A DNA stretch of 16,527 bases from Marinospirillum sp. Its GTDB lineage: Bacteria; Pseudomonadota; Gammaproteobacteria; Pseudomonadales; Halomonadaceae. The stretch spans positions 1 through 16,527 of the forward strand of contig SKHR01000152.1 of NCBI GenBank assembly GCA_007116865.1. Direction: 5' to 3'. Under the pieces are notes generated by a model. The model searched no databases, had not been told where the DNA came from, and was given only the letters and a program-made list of their open reading frames with translations. Made by a program: the position numbers and the translations under genes. Of this stretch, positions 1 through 6,487 are shown in pieces. Numbering within the stretch: the first letter of the stretch is position 1; every line of letters begins with the position of its first letter.

Positions 1-1
1 A

Positions 2-1600
2 CAGATTGATGAATCCACCCAGCGCCTGTCTTTCACTACCCGCCAGCCGAGCGAGTCACTGCTGCAATGGCTGGACTGGTCACCCTGGCCCTGGCTGCAG
101 GGCATGACGGAGGTTCAGGGTGACGTCTGGTTGCAACCAGACGCCTTGAGCCTGGATCTGGCAGTGGATCTGACCCAAGTGGCGCTGGATTTACCGCCCC
201 CTCTGACAAAACCGGCCGGTGAGCCGCAGCGTTTGAATCTGCACTTGGACATGAGTGATGAACGCTGGCCTTTGCAGGCCGGGATTGAGGGGCATTTAAG
301 TGCGATTTCTCACTTGGCGGACGCAGATTCAGGAACCCAGGTCTGGTTGTTTGATACCCATCTGCCAGAGGCACCGGAACCTCCTGGGCAGCCAGGTTTG
401 TTGATGAGCCTGATGTTCAGTGAGCTGCAGGCAGACCCCCTGATCCGCTGGTTGCAGACCTATTATGGGCCCACCTCCTTGTCGGTGCTGACGGGTCAAG
501 AAGAGACGGCAACCTTGCCACGCATTGAGCTGCAAACCCCTCAGTTATGGCTGCAAGCGCAAAGCTGGGGCAGTCTGGATTTACGTATTCAACCTCATCC
601 TCGCGGTTTGGAGGCTCTCTGGGTCAATTCCATTGCCAGTGGGCAGTTACAGACTTTTCCTGGCGGGATTGATGTGCAGCTTTCACACTTGTCGCTGCCT
701 AAAACTCAGGTAGATGCTGAGGTGGGTTTGCGTTTGCCGCTTTTTCCGGTGGCGGACCCTTGGCAGCAGGCGGACTGGCGTCATCTGCCCGATATGAGCT
801 TTAAGGTTGACGCCCTGAGCTATGGGGATCAGGCCCTGGGTCAATGGCAGGCCCGTTTGATCACGGATGAACAGGGGGTGGGACTGACGGATGTTCACGG
901 CAAGATGGGTGAAACGGAGGTGCAGGCAGAGGCCTTCTGGCAACAGGGGGATGCGCCCCTCACCCAGATCAATGCCCATCTGCAGGGGCGAGACCTGGCA
1001 CCGGCCTTGCGAGCAGTATTGGCCGCCCCCGCTCCCTTGGTGTCCTCGCAGCATCAGATTGAAACACAGCTGGAATGGCCGGCCTCACCGCTGGGTTTTG
1101 CGCTGATTGATCTGCAAGGCTGGATGCGCTTGCAGCTGAATGACGGGCATTTCCCTCAATTGGATGGCCCCACCCGAGGTGTCAGCCGTCTGTTGGGGTT
1201 GATGAATATGGATCGCCTGGTCAGACGCCTGCGCCTGGATTTTTCGGATATTACGGCTGATGGCCTGAGTTTTGATCAGCTTCAGGCCAACTATGTTTTT
1301 GAAGCGGGTTATTTGCGCACTCGTGAACCAACCCGAATGCTGAGTGCATCCAGCCGCCTGACTCTGGTGGGTGATTTGAACTGGATTGATGAAACCCTGG
1401 ATCAGCGTTTGACCGTTGAACTGCCGGTCGGTCAAACCCTGCCTCTGGCTGCGGTGTTGGCCGGTGCGCCTCAGGTGGGTGCGCTGTTATGGGTGACCCA
1501 GAAGGTATTTGCCAACTGGATCAACACCTATACTCAGGCTACCTATCGTGTTCAGGGGCCGATTTCGCAGCCAGAAATCGAGCTGGAACGCCTATTCTAG
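2..1600 (+). CDS. yhdP: YhdP-family AsmA-like envelope protein, C-terminal part (5' end outside window)
   Basis: The reading frame is open from the left edge to a TAG at 1598-1600, giving 532 visible residues. YhdP proteins are usually about 1,250-1,300 residues, so this is roughly the C-terminal 40%. The internal ATG at 104 is not a credible start because the coding frame runs on upstream of it. The visible part has alternating beta-strand-like hydrophobic patterning. It includes the AsmA-type C-terminal segment with LNDGHFPQLDG and SRLLGLMNMDRLVRRLRLDF, then a short terminal hydrophobic stretch and a final GPISQPEIELERLF. Known family role: an inner-membrane-anchored bridge protein, related to TamB and YdbH, implicated in moving phospholipid toward the outer membrane. 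It is the only plus-strand gene in the left half and converges on darP, with the last 9 nt overlapping. The family call is firm; the exact subfamily rests on C-terminal features only. Confidence 0.85.
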   Translation, partial: QIDESTQRLSFTTRQPSESLLQWLDWSPWPWLQGMTEVQGDVWLQPDALSLDLAVDLTQVALDLPPPLTKPAGEPQRLNLHLDMSDERWPLQAGIEGHLSAISHLADADSGTQVWLFDTHLPEAPEPPGQPGLLMSLMFSELQADPLIRWLQTYYGPTSLSVLTGQEETATLPRIELQTPQLWLQAQSWGSLDLRIQPHPRGLEALWVNSIASGQLQTFPGGIDVQLSHLSLPKTQVDAEVGLRLPLFPVADPWQQADWRHLPDMSFKVDALSYGDQALGQWQARLITDEQGVGLTDVHGKMGETEVQAEAFWQQGDAPLTQINAHLQGRDLAPALRAVLAAPAPLVSSQHQIETQLEWPASPLGFALIDLQGWMRLQLNDGHFPQLDGPTRGVSRLLGLMNMDRLVRRLRLDFSDITADGLSFDQLQANYVFEAGYLRTREPTRMLSASSRLTLVGDLNWIDETLDQRLTVELPVGQTLPLAAVLAGAPQVGALLWVTQKVFANWINTYTQATYRVQGPISQPEIELERLF

Positions 1601-2095
1601 ATGCGCTTCAGCGGTGGATCTCAGTAGTTTGAATAGTTTGCGTGTCTGCGCGGGTGGTTTGTTCAGACTGGCTTCTTTGCGGGCATTGCGAACGAGTTGA
1701 GCCAGTTGCTGGCGATCTGCCTGAGGGTAGGTATCAATGTATTCAGCCAGGGCGGTATCCTCGGCCAGCAGGCGGTCCCGCCAGTGTTCAATTTGCTGGA
1801 AAAAGCGCGCATGAGCTTCACTGCTGGCATCATAAAGCGCCATCTGTTCGGCCAGCTGTTCGGTGTCTCTTTGACGAACCAGTTTGGCAATCCGGCGCAA
1901 CTGACGGCGTTTGGCCTCGTGTGAAGCAATGCGGTCGTACTCTTCTAAAGCCCCTTGCAGGTCAGCATCCAGATCCAGTTTTTTACGCTGGGCGGTGTTC
2001 AGCTCGGTCAATTGTTTAGCAAGCTGGTCGAGTGCCTGAACCTGGCGCTTGGCCTCACTTTTGCTAATGATCACATCTTCTTCGGCGGTTGCCAA
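1592..2095 (-). CDS. darP: Ribosome-associated 50S assembly factor DarP (YjgA)
   Basis: This small, charged, helical protein matches the YjgA/DarP family (DUF615). Visible landmarks are ISKSEAKRQ near the N-terminus, LDLDADLQGAL, KRRQLRRIAKLVRQRD, the HWRDRLL segment, ADRQQLAQLVRNARKE, and the tail NKPPAQTRKLFKLLR. Known role: DarP binds late 50S precursors and promotes maturation of the peptidyl-transferase region. No ATG lies in frame before the conserved core. I chose TTG at 2093-2095, which follows AGGA by 8 nt and lies 10 nt past the ptsO stop. It gives 167 residues beginning MATAEEDVIISKSE. TTG at 2122 (GAGG 6 nt upstream, overlapping ptsO) and TTG at 2134 are alternatives. The gene is last in the rpoN-ptsO series and is probably translationally coupled to ptsO. 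Its stop lies inside the end of yhdP. Family certain, start uncertain. Confidence 0.88.
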   Translation of the reverse strand: MATAEEDVIISKSEAKRQVQALDQLAKQLTELNTAQRKKLDLDADLQGALEEYDRIASHEAKRRQLRRIAKLVRQRDTEQLAEQMALYDASSEAHARFFQQIEHWRDRLLAEDTALAEYIDTYPQADRQQLAQLVRNARKEASLNKPPAQTRKLFKLLRSTAEAHLE

Positions 2096-2105
2096 AGGGT
2101 CGATC

Positions 2106-2375
2106 CTAGTCTTCTTCGTCAAAACGGGCCTCAATCAGTGAGATCAGTGCATCCAGGGCCTGGGCTTCATCTTCGCCGTCTGCCAGTATACTCAGTTCTG
2201 TGCCACAGGGCGCAGCGAGCATGAGTAGCTGCATGATGTTGCGTGTGTTCGCTGTTTTATCGCCCAGGCGGATAAAGGTTTGCGCTTGATAAGGTTGACT
2301 CACCTGTACCAAACGAGTGGCGGCACGGGCATGAAGACCGCGTTTGTTTGTCAGTGTGATTTTTTTTTCAAGCAT
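2106..2375 (-). CDS. ptsO: Nitrogen-PTS phosphocarrier protein NPr
   Basis: This 89-residue HPr-fold protein is the phosphocarrier of the nitrogen-related PTS. It takes phosphate from PtsP (EI-Ntr, not in this window) and passes it to PtsN. The active-site histidine is His15 in the motif NKRGLHARAAT. The second conserved region, IMQLLMLAAPCGTEL, matches the NPr pattern. Residue 46, serine in most HPr and NPr proteins (GKSIM), is asparagine here (TRNIM; codon at 2238-2240). The length is normal for NPr. The ATG at 2373-2375 lies 20 nt downstream of the rapZ stop. The leader AAAAACGATCAAACC has no clear Shine-Dalgarno sequence, so translation may rely on coupling from rapZ. Adjacency to rapZ, ptsN and rpoN supports NPr rather than a sugar-PTS HPr. 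Confidence 0.95.
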   Translation of the reverse strand: MLEKKITLTNKRGLHARAATRLVQVSQPYQAQTFIRLGDKTANTRNIMQLLMLAAPCGTELSILADGEDEAQALDALISLIEARFDEED

Positions 2376-2395
2376 GGTTTGATCGTTTTTATCTT

Positions 2396-3268
2396 TTACC
2401 CGGCCAATTCGCTGGTCGCCAGTTCACGATGACGAATCTGCACATCGGCGTGGTGTGTTTTGAAGTACTGCCCAAGCTTTTCTGCGAGATAAACCGAGCG
2501 GTGCTGTCCCCCAGTGCAGCCGACTGCCAGGGTCACATAACTGCGATTGCTTTTGATGTAACGGGGCAGCCAGGTGCGGACAAATTGAACGATGTCGTTA
2601 AACATGGCTTGAGGCAGTTCATGGCCATCAAGAAAATCGATGACAGGTTGATCCAGTCCGGTGAAACCTCTGAGCCGTGTCTCCCAAAAGGGGTTAGGCA
2701 GGCAGCGGACATCAAAGACCAGGTCAGCATCCAGGGGAATGCCCCGTTTAAAGCCAAAGGACTGAATTAACAGGGTGGTTTCCTGCTGCGGTTGGCGCGC
2801 AACCTGCTGGGCAATGGTGTTGCGCAGCTCATGCACTGACAGGCGGGTGGTGTCCAGAGTGAGGCGTGCCAGACTGGCCAAAGGGTCCAGCAGTTGCTGC
2901 TCTTTGGCAATGGCCTCACTCAGCGAGAGGTCACCGTGGCGGGTCAGTGGATGGCGTCGGCGTGTGGCCGAAAAACGTTCCATCAGGGTTTTATCGCTGG
3001 CATTGAGGTAGACCACATGACAGTCAACCCCTTCGGCTCCCAGCTCTTGCATGATGGTCGGGAAGTGATCCAGGTCCTGAGACAGGTTGCGCGCGTCAAT
3101 GCTCACGGCGACACGGCTTAGGTTGCTCTGGACACGCGCCTGCTCTGCCAGAGGAATCAGTAGTCCCGCAGGCAGGTTGTCGATGGCGTAGTAACCCAGG
3201 TCTTCCAGCGCGTGCAGCGCCGCACTTTTGCCTGAGCCAGAACGGCCACTGATGATCACCAGCTGCAT
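2396..3268 (-). CDS. rapZ: RapZ-family P-loop nucleotide-binding protein / RNase adapter
   Basis: This 290-residue protein (E. coli RapZ is 284) begins with a P-loop, GRSGSGKS at residues 8-15, followed by LEDLGYYAIDNLPAGLL. An SIDARN segment near residue 56 is typical of the YvcJ/RapZ family. The C-terminal domain has SFGFKRGIPLDADLVFDVR, LPNPFWE and GCTGGQHRSVYLAEKLG, all family hallmarks. In enterics RapZ senses glucosamine-6-phosphate and delivers the small RNA GlmZ to RNase E, controlling glmS. The tail here is HRELATSELAG and lacks the basic Lys/Arg cluster used for RNA binding in E. coli, so an identical sRNA-adapter role should not be assumed. ATG at 3266-3268 follows GGGAG by 6 nt and lies 13 nt after ptsN. 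It is part of the rpoN-hpf-ptsN-rapZ-ptsO series. Confidence 0.95.
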   Translation of the reverse strand: MQLVIISGRSGSGKSAALHALEDLGYYAIDNLPAGLLIPLAEQARVQSNLSRVAVSIDARNLSQDLDHFPTIMQELGAEGVDCHVVYLNASDKTLMERFSATRRRHPLTRHGDLSLSEAIAKEQQLLDPLASLARLTLDTTRLSVHELRNTIAQQVARQPQQETTLLIQSFGFKRGIPLDADLVFDVRCLPNPFWETRLRGFTGLDQPVIDFLDGHELPQAMFNDIVQFVRTWLPRYIKSNRSYVTLAVGCTGGQHRSVYLAEKLGQYFKTHHADVQIRHRELATSELAG

Positions 3269-3281
3269 GGAAAACTCCCGT

Positions 3282-3755
3282 TTAGCCCGAACTCGGTACA
3301 GAGTCGGCTGGCTGGGTGATTAAAGTGAAGAGTTGCTCAGGCTGGTCAGTATTGCGTAGCGCTTTGCGCAGGGTCTCATCAGAAAACCGCTCGGCTAAAA
3401 GCGCGAGGGTCTGCAAGTGGGCTTCATGCGCTTCTTCCGGTACCAATAGCACAAAAATGAGATCGACCGGATTGCCATCCGGCGCATCGAAATCAATTTT
3501 ATCGCGCAGGCGAATAAATGTACCAACCGCCTGATGGCAGTGGCTGATTCGACAATGAGGCAGGGCAATGCCCTCGCCGATGCCAGTGCTACCGAGCTTT
3601 TCCCGCGCGATCAGGCGGGAAAAAACCTCTTCAGCGTCCAGTGCTGGAATATGTTGAGCAATGAAGCGGCTAAAATATTCGAACACTCTTTTTTTGCTTC
3701 CCCCGGGCACACCAAACAAGGTGCGCTCCAGGGTCAGTATTTCATTCAGAGCCAT
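3282..3755 (-). CDS. ptsN: Nitrogen-PTS regulatory protein PtsN (EIIA-Ntr)
   Basis: This 157-residue EIIA domain of the fructose/mannitol type is the terminal acceptor of the nitrogen PTS. Its phosphorylation state regulates targets such as potassium transport and sensor kinases in other proteobacteria. The phospho-accepting histidine is His67 in GEGIALPHCR, preceded by the conserved REKLGSTGIG. FDAPDGNPVDLIFVLLVPEE and HLQTLALLAERF complete the fold signature. I chose ATG at 3753-3755, giving MALNEILTLER, because AGG lies 8 nt upstream and the protein then starts where family members do. The frame is open up to a TTG at 3848, but that would overlap most of the hpf tail and add 31 low-complexity residues. 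It starts 19 nt after the hpf stop and ends 13 nt before rapZ. Confidence 0.95.
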   Translation of the reverse strand: MALNEILTLERTLFGVPGGSKKRVFEYFSRFIAQHIPALDAEEVFSRLIAREKLGSTGIGEGIALPHCRISHCHQAVGTFIRLRDKIDFDAPDGNPVDLIFVLLVPEEAHEAHLQTLALLAERFSDETLRKALRNTDQPEQLFTLITQPADSVPSSG

Positions 3756-3774
3756 GCTGCTCGCCTGGTCCGGT

Positions 3775-4080
3775 TCAGTGAGAAGCGCCGTGTTGACGGG
3801 CTTGGATTTTTTCTTTGTGCTTGATGAGCTGGCGGTCAACCTTGTCAATCAACTGGTCAATTGAAGCATACATATCTTCTGCTTCACCTTTACCGTGAAT
3901 CTCGCCGCCTGCCACATTCAGTGTTGCTTCTGCAATCTGGCGCAGTTTATCGACCGTCAGAGTGACCTGGACATTGGTGATCTGATCAAAATGGCGCTCC
4001 AGTTTGGCAAATTTGGTTTCGACATAGTCGCGCAGGGCGTCGGTGAGTTCAACGTGGTGGCCAGTGATGTTCAGTTGCAT
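3775..4080 (-). CDS. hpf: Short-form ribosome hibernation promoting factor HPF
   Basis: This 101-residue protein of the HPF/RaiA family begins MQLNITGHHVELTDALRDYV. It continues with the conserved KFAKLERHFDQI and TLNVAGGEIHGKGEAEDMYASIDQLIDKVDRQL segments. Short HPF binds the 30S subunit and promotes 100S ribosome dimers in stationary phase. The long-form C-terminal dimerisation domain is absent, as is usual for gammaproteobacteria next to rpoN. ATG at 4078-4080 is preceded by CAGGAG with an 8-nt spacer. An upstream in-frame extension to 4236 would run into rpoN and is rejected. The 79-nt gap between rpoN and hpf holds a sigma54-like element and a separate TACAAT hexamer, so hpf may have its own promoter. 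Confidence 0.96.
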   Translation of the reverse strand: MQLNITGHHVELTDALRDYVETKFAKLERHFDQITNVQVTLTVDKLRQIAEATLNVAGGEIHGKGEAEDMYASIDQLIDKVDRQLIKHKEKIQARQHGASH

Positions 4081-4116
4081 AGAGTCAACTCCTGATTGAT
4101 GGGTGTTTGTTCCTTC

Positions 4117-4154
4117 ATTGTAACCTTTTTCAGTATAAAGCAAAGCCTTATCCA
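4117..4154 (-). promoter_or_regulatory. Candidate sigma54 (-24/-12) promoter for hpf, with a possible sigma70 -10 downstream
   Basis: Reading the minus strand, positions 4154 down to 4139 are TGGATAAGGCTTTGCT. This gives the invariant GG and GC separated by 10 nt and matches the TGG and TTGCT blocks of the sigma54 consensus, although the CAC after TGG is not kept. A start about 12 nt beyond -12 would lie near 4128, some 48 nt before the hpf ATG. An independent TACAAT at 4122-4117 could be a sigma70 -10, but no good -35 is seen at 16-18 nt. Assignment is inference from pattern only. Confidence 0.4.
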
Positions 4155-4159
4155 ATGGT

Positions 4160-5659
4160 CTAGCTGAGACGCTTGCGCTCACTGGAAGGGGGAATATTGA
4201 GTGCTTCGCGGTATTTGGCAACCGTGCGTCGGGCAATTTGTATGCCGCTTTGAGCTAAGAGCTCTGCCAGTTTGTTGTCAGACAAGGGCTTGCGTGGCGG
4301 TTCCGCCGCAATGAGCTTTTTGATCATGGCGCGGATCGCGGTTGAGGAGGCTTCTCCGCCACTGCTGGTTGAGACATGGCTGGAGAAAAAGTACTTGAGC
4401 TCGAAAATGCCGCGCGGGGTGTGGATGTATTTTTGTGTGGTGGCGCGAGAGACGGTGGATTCGTGCATATCAATCGCCTGAGCAATGTCCGCCAGCACCA
4501 TGGGTTTCATGTACTCATCGCCCTTTTCTAAAAAGGCCTGCTGCACTTCGACGATCTTGCTGCCAACCTTGAGCAGGGTTTCACAGCGGCTTTGCAGGCT
4601 TTTGATCAACCACTGGGCTTCCCGAAAATTGTCTTTAAGGTATTGGTTGGTATCGCTTTGGTCCGCGCGCCGGATCATCTCGGCATAGTGGGGCTGAATG
4701 CGCAGTTTGGGCAGGGTTTCAGGATTGAGTTCGACTTTCCAGCCCTGTGCGGTGCGGGTCACCAGCAGGTCTGGAACAATATAGGCGGCGGTTTCACTGG
4801 AAAGGCTGCTGCCTGGTCTGGGATTGAGCCGTTGAACCAGATCGATCACCTGCTGCAAAGCGGCTTCGTCAGGTAGCTTGAGGCGGCGCAGCAGAAAACG
4901 ATAATCACGGCTGGCCAGTACTTCCAGGTATTGATCAACCAGGCGTCGGGCAGCGGCCAGCCAGGGTGTGTCCTTGGGCAGTTGATCCAGTTGCAGCAGC
5001 AGGCATTCGCGCAGATCCCGCGCACCCACACCAGCCGGGTCAAAGGTTTGAATCAGTTTGAGCTGGGCGATGACTTCTTCATAACTGAGATCGGCAAAGT
5101 CGGCATCCTGGGCACGCAGGGCATCACAGATCACCTGGGGATCTTCGGTGAGGTAGCCTTCAGGACTGATGCTGTCAATCAAGGCCTCACCAATTTTGCG
5201 ATCCAGCGGGTTGTGCCCGGTCAGGTTGAGCTGCCACAGCAAGTGGTCAATCAGGGAAGTCGCCGGAGTGTCTCGCTCAAACCAGTCCAATGAATTGTCG
5301 TGATCTGTGCCACTTGAGCTGGGTGAGTAATCATTGCTGTAAACATCTTCCCACTGACTATCAACGGGGAGCTGGTCGGGGAGCTGATCCTGCCAGTCTT
5401 GCATTTCCTGGGTTTGTGAGGCGGCCTGTTCAGCTTTGAGCGCTTCGCTGGCGGTGGTGTCGAAAGGATCAACTTGAGGCTCAGGAGTGTTGTCTTCGTT
5501 TTCTTCCAGTTCAAGCAGTGGATTGGATTCCAGTGCCTGCTGAATTTCCTGCTGTAAATCGAGCGTCGAGAGTTGCAGTAGATAGATGGCCTGCTGCAAC
5601 TGGGGTGTGATCACCAGATTCTGTGAAAGATTCAGTCCCAGACTGGGTTTTATCGACAT
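4160..5659 (-). CDS. rpoN: RNA polymerase sigma-54 factor RpoN
   Basis: This 499-residue sigma54 contains all three regions. Region I at the N-terminus is glutamine- and leucine-rich (QNLVITPQLQQAIYLLQLS, then LDLQQEIQQALESNPLLE). An acidic region II spans roughly residues 50-120. The core-binding and DNA-binding region follows. The helix-turn-helix neighbourhood reads DMHESTVSRATTQKYIHTPR and GIFELKYFFSSHV. The RpoN box ARRTVAKYRE at residues 476-485 contacts the -24 element. I chose ATG at 5657-5659 (MSIKPSLGLNLSQN), as in homologues, with AGGA about 11 nt upstream. The open frame to 5731 would add a basic 24-residue leader that homologues lack. It lies 99 nt after lptB and precedes hpf, ptsN, rapZ and ptsO, the classic rpoN arrangement. 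Confidence 0.97.
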   Translation of the reverse strand: MSIKPSLGLNLSQNLVITPQLQQAIYLLQLSTLDLQQEIQQALESNPLLELEENEDNTPEPQVDPFDTTASEALKAEQAASQTQEMQDWQDQLPDQLPVDSQWEDVYSNDYSPSSSGTDHDNSLDWFERDTPATSLIDHLLWQLNLTGHNPLDRKIGEALIDSISPEGYLTEDPQVICDALRAQDADFADLSYEEVIAQLKLIQTFDPAGVGARDLRECLLLQLDQLPKDTPWLAAARRLVDQYLEVLASRDYRFLLRRLKLPDEAALQQVIDLVQRLNPRPGSSLSSETAAYIVPDLLVTRTAQGWKVELNPETLPKLRIQPHYAEMIRRADQSDTNQYLKDNFREAQWLIKSLQSRCETLLKVGSKIVEVQQAFLEKGDEYMKPMVLADIAQAIDMHESTVSRATTQKYIHTPRGIFELKYFFSSHVSTSSGGEASSTAIRAMIKKLIAAEPPRKPLSDNKLAELLAQSGIQIARRTVAKYREALNIPPSSERKRLS

Positions 5660-5725
5660 GATGCACAGCGTCCTGACTTGAAAGATAAAAAAACGTCGTA
5701 GAGTAAGCGATCTGTCGCGTCGCCT

Positions 5726-5742
5726 TGGCAAATATCATGCCA
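5726..5742 (-). promoter_or_regulatory. Palindromic sigma54-like element upstream of rpoN
   Basis: On the minus strand this reads TGGCATGATATTTGCCA. It fits the sigma54 consensus well: TGGCA, then TTGC, with exactly 10 nt between GG and GC. It is also a dyad, TGGCA-N7-TGCCA, so it could be bound by a dimeric regulator, and a GG-N10-GC also reads on the plus strand. A minus-strand start would fall near 5716, about 57 nt before the rpoN ATG. It lies in the 99-nt lptB-rpoN gap. Whether it is a promoter, a sigma54 autorepression site or an unrelated operator cannot be settled from sequence. Confidence 0.45.
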
Positions 5743-5758
5743 TAACTTGGCCATCATA

Positions 5759-6487
5759 TTACAGTCTGAAGTCTTCTCCTAGGTAAACCCGGCGAACATC
5801 GGCATTGGCAAGAATGCTCTGGGCATCCCCTTCAGCAATCAAACACCCCTCGCTGACGATATAAGCACGTTCACAAATAGCAAGGGTCTCACGCACATTG
5901 TGGTCGGTGATGAGAATACCGATATGCCGCTGTTGAAGCTGACGGATGATGCCCATGATGTCGGCGACAGAAATCGGATCAACACCGGCAAAGGGCTCAT
6001 CCAGCAGGATGAAATCCGGCTCACTGGCCAGAGCACGAGCAATTTCAACCCGCCGCCGCTCCCCACCGGAAAGGCTCATGCCTTGGCTGCGGCGAACATG
6101 GCCGATATTGAATTCTTCCTGAAGCTGCTCAAGCATTTGCTTCTGGGCGCTTTTACTGAGGTCTTTGCGCAGTTGCAGGATGGCTTTGAGGTTGTCTTCA
6201 ACGCTGAGTTTGCGAAACACCGAAGCTTCTTGGGGCAGATAACCTAAACCTGCTCTGGCACGGCCATGCATGGGCAGCGCGGTGATGTCCTGTTGATCAA
6301 GCAGCACTTGACCGGCATCCGCCTTGACCAGCCCAACAATCATGTAAAAAGAGGTGGTTTTGCCTGCGCCATTCGGTCCCAGCAGACCCACGATTTCGCC
6401 CTGGCGAACCCTGAGACTGATATCCCGAACCACCTGACGCCCCTTGTAGCTCTTTTGCAGGTTCAGGGCTTTGAGTTCCTTGCTCAC
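5759..6487 (-). CDS. lptB: LPS export ABC transporter ATP-binding protein LptB
   Basis: This 242-residue ATPase powers extraction of lipopolysaccharide from the inner membrane through LptFG (not in this window). Walker A is GPNGAGKT at 37-44, the Q-loop glutamine is in YLPQEASVFRKLS near 86, the signature is LSGGERRR at 139-146, Walker B is FILLDE at 159-164, and the switch histidine is His196 in TDHNVRET. The phrase DEPFAGVDPISVADI is characteristic of LptB. The start is GTG at 6485-6487, whose GTGA overlaps the lptA stop by 4 nt, with GGAG 7 nt upstream, so translation is coupled to lptA. Length is typical for the family. Confidence 0.97.
   Translation of the reverse strand: MSKELKALNLQKSYKGRQVVRDISLRVRQGEIVGLLGPNGAGKTTSFYMIVGLVKADAGQVLLDQQDITALPMHGRARAGLGYLPQEASVFRKLSVEDNLKAILQLRKDLSKSAQKQMLEQLQEEFNIGHVRRSQGMSLSGGERRRVEIARALASEPDFILLDEPFAGVDPISVADIMGIIRQLQQRHIGILITDHNVRETLAICERAYIVSEGCLIAEGDAQSILANADVRRVYLGEDFRL

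Noticed and set aside
3756..3848. N-terminal extension of ptsN to a TTG at 3848
   Set aside because: It overlaps hpf by 74 nt, adds a Ser/Lys-rich leader not seen in PtsN, and a well-placed ATG with a ribosome site exists at 3755.
5690..5720. Possible terminator after lptB (GCGA-CAGA-TCGC and a run of seven T on the minus strand)
   Set aside because: A 4-bp stem with 13 nt between it and the T-run is too weak; more likely just the rpoN leader.
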